Positions 1-6,200 of a stretch of DNA of 10,286 bases are shown here, piece after piece; the first letter of the stretch is position 1, and every line of letters begins with the position of its first letter. The position numbers and the translations under genes were made by a program. Below the pieces are notes generated by a model. The model saw only the letters and a program-made list of their open reading frames with translations. It made no database searches and was not told where the DNA came from. Origin of the DNA: Gemmatimonadota bacterium (GTDB lineage: Bacteria > Gemmatimonadota > Gemmatimonadetes > Gemmatimonadales > GWC2-71-9); contig JAOTWK010000090.1 in the NCBI GenBank assembly GCA_029862935.1, positions 1-10,286 of the forward strand, written 5' to 3'.

Positions 1-1100
1 TGTATTCGATCACCCAAGACCCGTCGCGCCGACTTGGCAGCCTGTGGATCGTGGGCCCGTACCTCGGCACCATGTTCGAGAAGCGTCTCAATCAGGTTGA
101 GCGAGGGGCTCTCTCGCACATCATCGGTCCGCGCCTTGAAAGCGAGCCCCCATATCGCCACCGTCTTGCCATTCAAATCATCACCCAAGGCCTCCATAAG
201 TTTTTCGCCAACCCGGTTCTTCTGGCGAGTATTGACCTCCTCCACCGCCTGCATGATATCGAGCGAAACGCCAGCTTCGTCAGCCGTTCGGATAAGCGCC
301 CGTACATCCTTGGGGAAGCATGATCCACCATATCCGGGACCGGGGAAGAGGAAGGCGGAGCCGATGCGAGCGTCCGCCCCGATGCCGCTTCGAACGAGCG
401 TGATGTCCGCTCCCACTTCTTCACAGAGTTCCGCCATTTGGTTCATAAATGAAATCCGCGTGGCGAGCATCGCATTCGCCGCATACTTCGTGAGCTCTGC
501 GGACGCGATGTCCATCACGATCATTGGGTTGCCGGTTCGCACAAACGGGCCGTAGAGCTCCCGAATGGCGCGCTCAGCCTCCTTGGAGTCCACCCCGATG
601 ATGACGCGATCCGGCTTCATGAAGTCATCGACGGCCGCTCCCTCTTTGAGAAACTCAGGGTTGGAACAGACATGAAACCTCTCGGATGTTCGCTCAGCCA
701 CCGCGCGCCGAACCTTTTCGGCCGTCCCGACCGGTACGGTGCTCTTCGTAACCACCACTTTCGGTTCGTTCATGTGCTCGCCGATCGTTCGTGCCACATT
801 GAGCACGTGCTGCAAGTCAGCTGAGCCGTCCTCATCGGGCGGGGTTCCGACGGCAATGAAGATCACTTTCGAAACCTTCACGGCCGCACCGATGTCCGTT
901 GTGAACGAAAGGCGGCCCTCGGCTTGGTTATTTGCCACCAGGGGCTGTAGGCCGGGTTCGTAAATGGGGATGTCGCCACCCTTGAGTGCGTCGATCTTCT
1001 TCTCGTCCACGTCGACACAAATCACGTCGTTACCCGTCTCGGCAAGACAGGCCCCGACCACAAGGCCCACGTAACCCGTCCCTATTATCCCAACCTTCAT
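1..1100 (-). CDS. ugd: UDP-glucose 6-dehydrogenase, 3' end cut by window edge
   Basis: Oxidises UDP-glucose twice with NAD+ to UDP-glucuronate in the cytoplasm, a precursor for acidic polysaccharides. About 366 residues are visible; the family is usually about 430-450, so only part of the C-terminal UDP-binding domain is missing beyond base 1. The N-terminus is a Rossmann fold with [10 protein letters not shown] (residues 4-13). The middle holds the helical dimer domain, and [12 protein letters not shown] places the catalytic cysteine at residue 261. Near the visible end, W-G-L-A-F-K and D-D-V-R-E-S-P are typical of this family. The GGSCFPKD form is the one seen in UDP-glucose dehydrogenases, unlike the GGHCIPIDP form of its upstream paralogue. 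The start ATG overlaps the wbpA stop as ATGA and has a strong ribosome site. A GDP-mannose dehydrogenase is possible but less likely, given the UDP-sugar neighbours. Confidence 0.9.
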   Translation of the reverse strand, partial: MKVGIIGTGYVGLVVGACLAETGNDVICVDVDEKKIDALKGGDIPIYEPGLQPLVANNQAEGRLSFTTDIGAAVKVSKVIFIAVGTPPDEDGSADLQHVLNVARTIGEHMNEPKVVVTKSTVPVGTAEKVRRAVAERTSERFHVCSNPEFLKEGAAVDDFMKPDRVIIGVDSKEAERAIRELYGPFVRTGNPMIVMDIASAELTKYAANAMLATRISFMNQMAELCEEVGADITLVRSGIGADARIGSAFLFPGPGYGGSCFPKDVRALIRTADEAGVSLDIMQAVEEVNTRQKNRVGEKLMEALGDDLNGKTVAIWGLAFKARTDDVRESPSLNLIETLLEHGAEVRAHDPQAAKSARRVLGDRI

Positions 1101-2389
1101 GGCTTCTCCCTCCGACCGAGAGCGTTTCGCGTATCGACCACTCGCCGAGCCTTGGACGCAACCTTGCTGTAGTCGATGTTAGAATGATCCGTCGCAATCA
1201 CTACACAGTCAGCCTGCTGGAGTGCTCTCTCATCGAGAGCAACTGACGACAAGTCGATACCATCCTCATGGAGCTGCGGCACGAAGGGGTCGTGGTAGCT
1301 CACGTCGGCGCCCTGCTGCAGGAGAAGTCGGATGATGTCCAACGCCGGGCTCTCGCGAACATCGTCGATGTCCTTCTTGTACGCCGCACCAATCACAAGC
1401 ACCTTCGAGCCGCGCACCGCCTTCGAATCTTCGTTCAACCCCTCGACCACCTTGCGCACCCAGAAGGCCGGCATCTCGGAATTCACCTCGCCTGCCACCT
1501 CGATGAACCGCGTCTTGTAGTTGAGGGCGCGCATCTTCCAGGCCAGATAGTGAGGATCGATGGGGATGCAGTGACCACCCAACCCGGGTCCCGGGGTGAA
1601 CTTCATGAAGCCGAACGGCTTGGTAGCCGCCGCATCGATGACCTCCCACACGTCCACTCCCAGGCGGTCGCACACCATCGCCATCTCGTTCACGAGGCCG
1701 ATGTTGATGCTGCGGAACGTGTTCTCCAAGAGCTTGACCAGCTCGGCGGCTTCTGGTGAGGAAACCGGCACCAAGCTGTCGAACACCGGCTCGTAGAGTG
1801 CCAGCACGACCCGCTGACAGGCCGGCGTGACACCTCCCAGGACCTTCGGCGTGTTCTTCGTCTGCCACGTAGGATTTCCAGGATCAACCCGCTCGGGGCT
1901 GAACGCCAGGAAGACGTCCTGTCCGATCTTGAGACCCTTCACTTCGATTTTGGGCAGTAACAGCTCCCTCGTCGTACCCGGATAGGTCGTGCTCTCGAGC
2001 ACCACGACCTGTCCCGGACGGACGGCCTTCGTGACTGCCTTACCGGCCGCGAGGACAAAGGAGACATCCGGGTCCTTGGTCTTGGAGAGTGGTGTCGGGA
2101 CGCAGATCGAGATGACGTCGACCTCGCTCAGACGTGCCATGTCGGAGGTCGCCGAGATCTTGCCCGCTCGGACCAGTGGCCGCAGCCGCTCGGTCGGGAC
2201 GTCCTGAATGTGGGATACCCCATCATTGATTTGGCCAATCACGGTCTTCTTCACGTCAAAACCCAAGACGGTGTATCCAGCCTCGGCCACCTCGATTGCC
2301 AGCGGCAGTCCCACATAACCGAGGCCCACCACGCCAAACACGGCAGATCGGTCCGCCGCCTTTTGCAGCAACTGTTGCTCAGCCTTCAT
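1097..2389 (-). CDS. wbpA: UDP-N-acetylglucosamine 6-dehydrogenase (WbpA type)
   Basis: Nucleotide-sugar dehydrogenase of 430 residues, the normal length. In the WbpA family it oxidises C6 of UDP-GlcNAc to the carboxylate with NAD+, the first step to diacetamido uronic acids. Visible parts: the NAD-binding [12 protein letters not shown] (about 20-31), E-S-T-T-Y-P-G (132-138), F-S-P-E-R-V-D-P-G (163-171), the dimer helix region, [16 protein letters not shown] with catalytic Cys274, and the C-terminal domain with [24 protein letters not shown] and the SPERVDPG segment are typical of HexNAc dehydrogenases (WbpA, WecC, TuaH-like), not of Ugd. The start is supported by AGGAG four to five bases upstream and by ATGA overlap with the wbpB stop. 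WecC (UDP-ManNAc dehydrogenase) is the main alternative; the adjacent wbpB, wbpE and wbpD homologues favour WbpA. Confidence 0.88.
   Translation of the reverse strand: MKAEQQLLQKAADRSAVFGVVGLGYVGLPLAIEVAEAGYTVLGFDVKKTVIGQINDGVSHIQDVPTERLRPLVRAGKISATSDMARLSEVDVISICVPTPLSKTKDPDVSFVLAAGKAVTKAVRPGQVVVLESTTYPGTTRELLLPKIEVKGLKIGQDVFLAFSPERVDPGNPTWQTKNTPKVLGGVTPACQRVVLALYEPVFDSLVPVSSPEAAELVKLLENTFRSINIGLVNEMAMVCDRLGVDVWEVIDAAATKPFGFMKFTPGPGLGGHCIPIDPHYLAWKMRALNYKTRFIEVAGEVNSEMPAFWVRKVVEGLNEDSKAVRGSKVLVIGAAYKKDIDDVRESPALDIIRLLLQQGADVSYHDPFVPQLHEDGIDLSSVALDERALQQADCVVIATDHSNIDYSKVASKARRVVDTRNALGRREKP
1106..1113 (-). promoter_or_regulatory. Ribosome binding site of ugd
   Basis: GGAGGGAG on the minus strand lies five bases before the ugd ATG, inside the last codons of wbpA. 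It is the strongest Shine-Dalgarno match among the ATGA junctions here, so ugd may be translated efficiently even without coupling to wbpA. Confidence 0.7.
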
Positions 2390-3417
2390 GGTGCTCCTGC
2401 ACGATCTGTGGATGCGATGCCGACCCCCACCCCACCATTTGCCATGGACTCCGTTGCTGCCTCCAAGATTCGTACCACGATGACTCCGTCCCAGGCGTTC
2501 ACGCGCGGTTCCACCTCACCGCGGGCAACTTGCACGAAGTGGCGAAGCTCGGCACTCAGAGGCTCCACGTTGGGTACGCGAGGGATCGTGATGTCGCCCT
2601 CGCGGATCGCCAGACTCTCCCCGTAGGACGTGTATTCCGGCGGCCGATCGACCCCCTTGTCGTAGATCCGCAGCTTCTCACGCGCTTCCATGTCGTCGAA
2701 CACGACCATCTTCCGCGAGCCCACGACCGTGAGCCGCCGCTCCTTGCGTGGATCGAGCCACGACATCTGCACGTGCGCCATGACCCCGGAGGCGAATTCC
2801 ATCGTCATGAACACGACGTCCTCGATGCCCGGCTGGAGATAGCTCTTTCCGTGCGCGGTGACGCGCACCGGGGTCTCCCCCAACAGCTCGAGCGCAACCG
2901 AGATATCGTGCGGCCCAAAACTCCACAACGCGTTTTCGTCAGGCCGCACCTGACCGAGATTCACACGTTGGCTGTAGAGGTAGTACGGCGTACCCAGCTC
3001 ACCCACCTGCAGCATCTGCTTGAGCCGTTCCACGGCCGAATGGAACACGAGCAGGTGGCCGACCACGACCGGTACTTTGTTCGAATCGGCGAGCTGCGCC
3101 ACCTGGATTGCCGTCTCGCTCGAGAGCGCGAATGGCTTCTCCACCAAGGCCGGCAGACCTCGCCCGATCGCCCGCGCCGTGAGCTCGGCGTGTTCCGATG
3201 CCGGGGTTGCGATCACCACCGCGTCGGCATGATCGAATGCCTCATCAGCCGTCGCGACCAAGGGCACGCCGGGATAGCGACGCCCCACCACCTCGAGTTT
3301 CGCTCGATCGACGTCACAGATGGCGCTCAACTCGACATCGGGGAGCCCAGCCACCGTGCGCGCGTGATTGCGCCCCCAGTTGCCCACGCCGATGACCGCC
3401 ACACGGAGCTTGGTCAT
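2386..3417 (-). CDS. wbpB: UDP-GlcNAcA 3-dehydrogenase (WbpB/WlbA type), Gfo/Idh/MocA family
   Basis: NAD-dependent oxidoreductase of 343 residues, expected to oxidise C3 of UDP-N-acetyl-glucosaminuronic acid to the 3-keto sugar that WbpE then aminates. The N-terminal Rossmann fold carries VAVIGVGNWGRNH (about 6-18). The family hallmark E-K-P is at 93-95, with Lys94 the usual catalytic lysine. A G-P-H-D-I segment at 168-172 supplies the usual active-site His/Asp region, followed by the mixed-sheet substrate domain. I chose the ATG at 3417 because the protein then begins directly before the Rossmann strand and the ATG overlaps the wbpE stop as ATGA. The longer open frame up to 3561 adds 48 residues with no family character. 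No good Shine-Dalgarno precedes this ATG, so translation probably depends on wbpE. Exact substrate is inferred from the neighbours; the family is broad. Confidence 0.82.
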   Translation of the reverse strand: MTKLRVAVIGVGNWGRNHARTVAGLPDVELSAICDVDRAKLEVVGRRYPGVPLVATADEAFDHADAVVIATPASEHAELTARAIGRGLPALVEKPFALSSETAIQVAQLADSNKVPVVVGHLLVFHSAVERLKQMLQVGELGTPYYLYSQRVNLGQVRPDENALWSFGPHDISVALELLGETPVRVTAHGKSYLQPGIEDVVFMTMEFASGVMAHVQMSWLDPRKERRLTVVGSRKMVVFDDMEAREKLRIYDKGVDRPPEYTSYGESLAIREGDITIPRVPNVEPLSAELRHFVQVARGEVEPRVNAWDGVIVVRILEAATESMANGGVGVGIASTDRAGAP

Positions 3418-4535
3418 GAGTAGAAGTCCCGCACCGCCCCGATCACGGCGTTCTGTTGGTCCTCCGACAGTTCGGGGTAGATCGGGAGCGACAACACCTC
3501 CCGGCAGGCTCGTTCCGCTTCTGGGAGCTGTCCCTCGCGGTACCCCAACGAGGCGAAACACGGTTGGAGGTGCAGGGCCTTCGGGTAGTACACCGCGCTC
3601 CCGATGCCCCTATCTGCCAAACGTTGCTTCAATTCGTCCCGTCGCTCCACTCGAGTCGTGTATTGGTGAAAGATGTGTTCGTTCGCGCCGTCGGTTACCG
3701 GCGTAGTCACCCCGTCCAGGTCGCCCAGAGCTGTGGTGTAACGGTCCGCATTCAACCGCCGCGCAGCGTTCCAATCGCTCAGATGCGCGAGCTTCACGAG
3801 CAACACGGCGGCCTGAAGCGTGTCCAGTCGGCTATTGGTGCCGACCTCGTCGTGGTGGTACTGTTTGGCTCCACCGTGCGTGCGGAGCTTCCTGAGTCGC
3901 GCGGCCCGAGCCTCGTCCTGCGTGACGATCATTCCACCATCACCCCAGCCGCCCAGATTCTTGCTCGGGAAGAACGAGAACGCACCCGTCGTTCCAAGCT
4001 CACCGGCCCGCCGCCACGTCCGCTCGATGCTGCGCCTTGCGCCGATTGCCTGAGCTGCGTCTTCGATGACCGCGAGACCATGACGCGCGGCAAGTGGAGC
4101 AAGGCGTTCCATCGGCACCATTTGACCGAACAGGTGCACAGGCACGATGCCCTTGGTGCGTGAGGTCACCGCTGCCTCGACCAGATCAACATCCAGATTG
4201 AACGTCACGGGATCGATGTCCACAAACACCGGGGTGCCACCCGCATTCGTGATCGCGCCGGCGGTCGCGAAAAACGTGAACGGCGTCGTGATCACCTCGT
4301 CGCCTGGCTCGAGGTCCAGCGTTTTGAGCGAGAGAAGGAGGGCATCCGTGCCACTGGCGCACGCGATGCCGTGCTTGGCACCGCATTCAGCCGCTATTTG
4401 TCGTTCCAACTCCGCGACTTGCGACCCCATGATGAACCGCTGCGACGTGAGCACGTCCTCGATCGCCGGGCGAACCTCGCCCTGAATGGCCGCGAATTGG
4501 GCGTGAAGATCTAACAGCGGAACCGGCACATTCAT
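3414..4535 (-). CDS. wbpE: PLP-dependent 3-keto sugar aminotransferase (WbpE type), DegT/DnrJ/EryC1 family
   Basis: Sugar aminotransferase of 373 residues, normal for the DegT/DnrJ/EryC1/StrS family. WbpE transfers an amino group, from glutamate in characterised members, to C3 of the keto-uronic acid made by WbpB. Motifs: P-L-L-D-L-H-A-Q near the start, the cofactor-phosphate segment A-S-G-T-D-A-L (60-66), T-P-F-T-F-F-A-T, the E-D-A-A-Q-A-I-G segment with Asp159 and Gln162 for the pyridine ring, and F-S-F-F-P-S-K-N-L-G with the PLP-binding Lys192. The C-terminal part has the expected H-Q-Y-T-T and Y-Y-P-K-A-L-H-L-Q-P segments. The gene starts 36 bases after the wbpD stop, the only intergenic gap among the four pathway genes, and no clear ribosome site is visible there. 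Other NDP-hexose aminotransferases share these motifs, so the specificity rests on context. Confidence 0.86.
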   Translation of the reverse strand: MNVPVPLLDLHAQFAAIQGEVRPAIEDVLTSQRFIMGSQVAELERQIAAECGAKHGIACASGTDALLLSLKTLDLEPGDEVITTPFTFFATAGAITNAGGTPVFVDIDPVTFNLDVDLVEAAVTSRTKGIVPVHLFGQMVPMERLAPLAARHGLAVIEDAAQAIGARRSIERTWRRAGELGTTGAFSFFPSKNLGGWGDGGMIVTQDEARAARLRKLRTHGGAKQYHHDEVGTNSRLDTLQAAVLLVKLAHLSDWNAARRLNADRYTTALGDLDGVTTPVTDGANEHIFHQYTTRVERRDELKQRLADRGIGSAVYYPKALHLQPCFASLGYREGQLPEAERACREVLSLPIYPELSEDQQNAVIGAVRDFYS

Positions 4536-4564
4536 TCCAAGTCTAAGAAGGGCAGAAACTTACA

Positions 4565-4611
4565 AGAGGTCTCAAGACGAGGCAATCGGCTCGAGCGCAC
4601 CAGAGACCTCT
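4565..4611 (-). other. 9-bp perfect inverted repeat over the wbpD stop
   Basis: The arms AGAGGTCTC (4565-4573) and GAGACCTCT (4603-4611) are exact reverse complements separated by 29 bases. In the transcript they could pair around the end of wbpD, with the wbpD stop codon reaching into the 3' arm, just before the 36-base gap ahead of wbpE. There is no uridine run after the stem, so it is not a standard terminator. A repeat of this size is expected about once by chance in a window this long. Confidence 0.35.
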
Positions 4612-5147
4612 CGGTACGCTGACCCGCACCGCTCGCACGTCCCCGTGCCCCCGGCCACATGCAGCCGCTCACCACACTGACACATCCACCCGACGCGCCG
4701 CGCCGGCACACCGACCATCAGCGCATAGGCAGGGACATCTGACGTCACGACCGCACCGGCTCCCACAAAGGCATACTCGCCGAGCACCACGCCACACACG
4801 ATCGTGGCGTTGGCACCGATCGCCGCTCCTCTCTTGACGCGCGTCTCCTCGTACTCCGACTTGCGCGACACGTGGCTGCGAGGGGTCGAGACGTTGGTGA
4901 ACACGCAGGACGGTCCACAAAACACGTCGTCCTCGAGCACAACACCTTCGTAGATCGACACGTTGTTCTGGATCTTCACGTTGTTGCCGATCTTTGTCCC
5001 CGGCATCACGACTACGTTCTGTCCCAGGCTGCACCGCTCACCGATCTCGGCCCCGGGCATCACATGACAGAAATGCCAGATCTTGGTGCCGGTGCCGACC
5101 TTGGCACCGTCGTCGACATAGGCGCTTTCATGTGCAAAGAAGTTCAT
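4572..5147 (-). CDS. wbpD: UDP-3-amino-sugar N-acetyltransferase (WbpD/WlbB type)
   Basis: Left-handed beta-helix acetyltransferase of 191 residues, close to the usual length of WbpD/WlbB. It is expected to move acetyl from acetyl-CoA to the 3-amino group made by WbpE, giving UDP-GlcNAc(3NAc)A. The chain opens with H-E-S-A-Y-V-D and then hexapeptide-repeat turns (about 8-80). A non-helical loop follows (F-T-N-V-S-T-P-R to T-R-V-K-R-G-A, about 83-108), then more turns ending with G-V-P-A-R-R-V-G-W at 146-154, the classic hexapeptide-transferase end. After this comes a short tail with Cys156, Cys158, Cys171 and Cys174 (CxC, 12 residues, CxxC), which looks like a metal-binding knuckle. The start ATG fits the family N-terminus, but no Shine-Dalgarno is visible because the heptamer array runs to within 7 bases of it. 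Confidence 0.9.
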   Translation of the reverse strand: MNFFAHESAYVDDGAKVGTGTKIWHFCHVMPGAEIGERCSLGQNVVVMPGTKIGNNVKIQNNVSIYEGVVLEDDVFCGPSCVFTNVSTPRSHVSRKSEYEETRVKRGAAIGANATIVCGVVLGEYAFVGAGAVVTSDVPAYALMVGVPARRVGWMCQCGERLHVAGGTGTCERCGSAYREVSGALEPIASS

Positions 5148-5154
5148 GGCGTCA

Positions 5155-5273
5155 ACGGTTGTCAGTTGTCAGTTGTCAGCTATCGGCCTTCAGCCTTCTG
5201 CTCTCAGCCGTCAGCTATCGGCTTTCAGCTCACTGCTCCCGGTTCCCGTCTCGCGTCTCACGTCTCACGTCTC
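5155..5273 (-). repeat. Degenerate heptamer tandem array, 17 units
   Basis: Read on the minus strand from 5273 down to 5155, the sequence divides into exactly 17 units of 7 bases with no slip in register. Units 1-4 are GAGACGT, GAGACGT, GAGACGC, GAGACGG. Unit 5 is GAACCGG. Units 6-14 are GAGCAGT, GAGCTGA, AAGCCGA, TAGCTGA, CGGCTGA, GAGCAGA, AGGCTGA, AGGCCGA, TAGCTGA. Units 15-17 are CAACTGA, CAACTGA, CAACCGT. Position 6 is G in all 17 units, position 2 is always a purine, and position 4 is C in 13. The first unit supplies the last sense codons of murB, and the murB stop falls across units 1 and 2. The array fills the whole murB-wbpD gap apart from 7 bases. It resembles the short tandemly repeated heptanucleotides known from filamentous cyanobacteria, but I cannot say it is related. 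Confidence 0.85.
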
Positions 5274-6200
5274 ACCGAGTATCTGCACTTCCAACTCCAA
5301 CTCTACTCCGTACTCGACCATCACCCGATTCCGCACCTCGTCAATCACCGCCATCACGTTTCCCGCGGTCGCGTTGCCCGTGTTCACGATGTAGTTGGCG
5401 TGGAGTGTCGAGACTTGGGCGCCGCCGACTTTAAAGCCCTTGAGTCCGAGCGCGTCGATCAGTTGCCCGGCGGTGCGGGATGGTTGGTCCTCTGTGAGTG
5501 ACGTCGGATTGCGAAACACCGATCCACAACACGGCTCATTGAACGGGGTCCCGGCCTTGCGCCACGCAAGGTGCTTGCGAATGTCCCGGTCGAGTCCCGC
5601 GGGATCGCGTGGTTCGAGTCCGATGGTCGCCGAGGTGACCACACACCGACCGAGGCCGCTCGATCGGTACCGCCACGGGATCTCGCCTCCCAGTATGGAG
5701 CGAGCCGAGCCATCGCCACCGACAAGATCCACCGACCGCACAGCCTTCGAGAAGTCCTGACCGTGCGCACCGGCGTTCATGAACACGCCACCCCCGACCG
5801 ATCCCGGAACTCCCACCAATCGATGGACACCAGCCAATCCTGCTTTCGCCGACCGACGCGCGAGTTGCGGGGTTGGGAGCCCGGCCCCGACCCGCCATAC
5901 CCAGCTCTCGCCTCCGATCCCTTGCGTCACCTCGTCCATCCCTTTGCCCACGCGGATCACGATACCATCGAACCCGTCGTCCGATACCAACACGTTGGAT
6001 CCCAAGCCCAGTGCAAGCCACGGCGTTTCAGTCTCGCGAGCGAAGCTGACCGCCGCTACGACATCGTCCACCGATGCGGGCTGGACCAAGACCGCGGCTG
6101 GCCCGCCGATCCGATAGGTGGTATAGGCGGCCAGCGGTTCGGCAAACCTGACGTCACCACGGATGCGCTGTTTGAGCACAGCGAGGCTAGTCGCCCTCAA
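5265..6200 (-). CDS. murB: UDP-N-acetylenolpyruvoylglucosamine reductase
   Basis: Flavin enzyme that reduces UDP-GlcNAc-enolpyruvate to UDP-MurNAc with NADPH, the second committed step of peptidoglycan synthesis, in the cytoplasm. With the TTG start at 6200 it has 311 residues, the size of compact (type II-like) MurB. FAD-binding motifs are [10 protein letters not shown] (26-35), G-L-G-S-N-V-L-V-S (65-73) and [16 protein letters not shown] (130-145). Catalytic candidates are Arg179 in Y-R-S-S, the proton donor Ser227 in C-G-S-V-F-R-N-P, and Glu304 near the C-terminus. I chose TTG 6200 because GGAGGG lies four bases upstream; GTG at 6179 is an alternative without a well-placed ribosome site. 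The open frame to 6371 is not used, since its extra 57 residues lie antiparallel to nothing and merely overlap carB out of frame. The gene overlaps carB by 14 bases, and its stop lies in the heptamer array. Confidence 0.93.
   Translation of the reverse strand: MRATSLAVLKQRIRGDVRFAEPLAAYTTYRIGGPAAVLVQPASVDDVVAAVSFARETETPWLALGLGSNVLVSDDGFDGIVIRVGKGMDEVTQGIGGESWVWRVGAGLPTPQLARRSAKAGLAGVHRLVGVPGSVGGGVFMNAGAHGQDFSKAVRSVDLVGGDGSARSILGGEIPWRYRSSGLGRCVVTSATIGLEPRDPAGLDRDIRKHLAWRKAGTPFNEPCCGSVFRNPTSLTEDQPSRTAGQLIDALGLKGFKVGGAQVSTLHANYIVNTGNATAGNVMAVIDEVRNRVMVEYGVELELEVQILGET

Noticed and set aside
2296..3423. Plus-strand open frame of 375 codons opposite wbpB
   Set aside because: It spans two genes on the other strand, has antisense-type composition and matches no family I know.
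3418..3561. 48-residue N-terminal extension of the WbpB homologue
   Set aside because: It lies inside wbpE, is Arg/Gly/Pro-rich without family features, and the internal ATG at 3417 gives the normal Rossmann start with an ATGA overlap.
5206..5223. Hairpin AGCCG/CGGCT in the heptamer array as a terminator
   Set aside because: The stem is only five pairs, has an eight-base loop and no uridine run; it is a by-product of the repeat units.
5155..5273. CRISPR array
   Set aside because: Units are 7 bases with no spacers, so the stretch is a simple tandem repeat.
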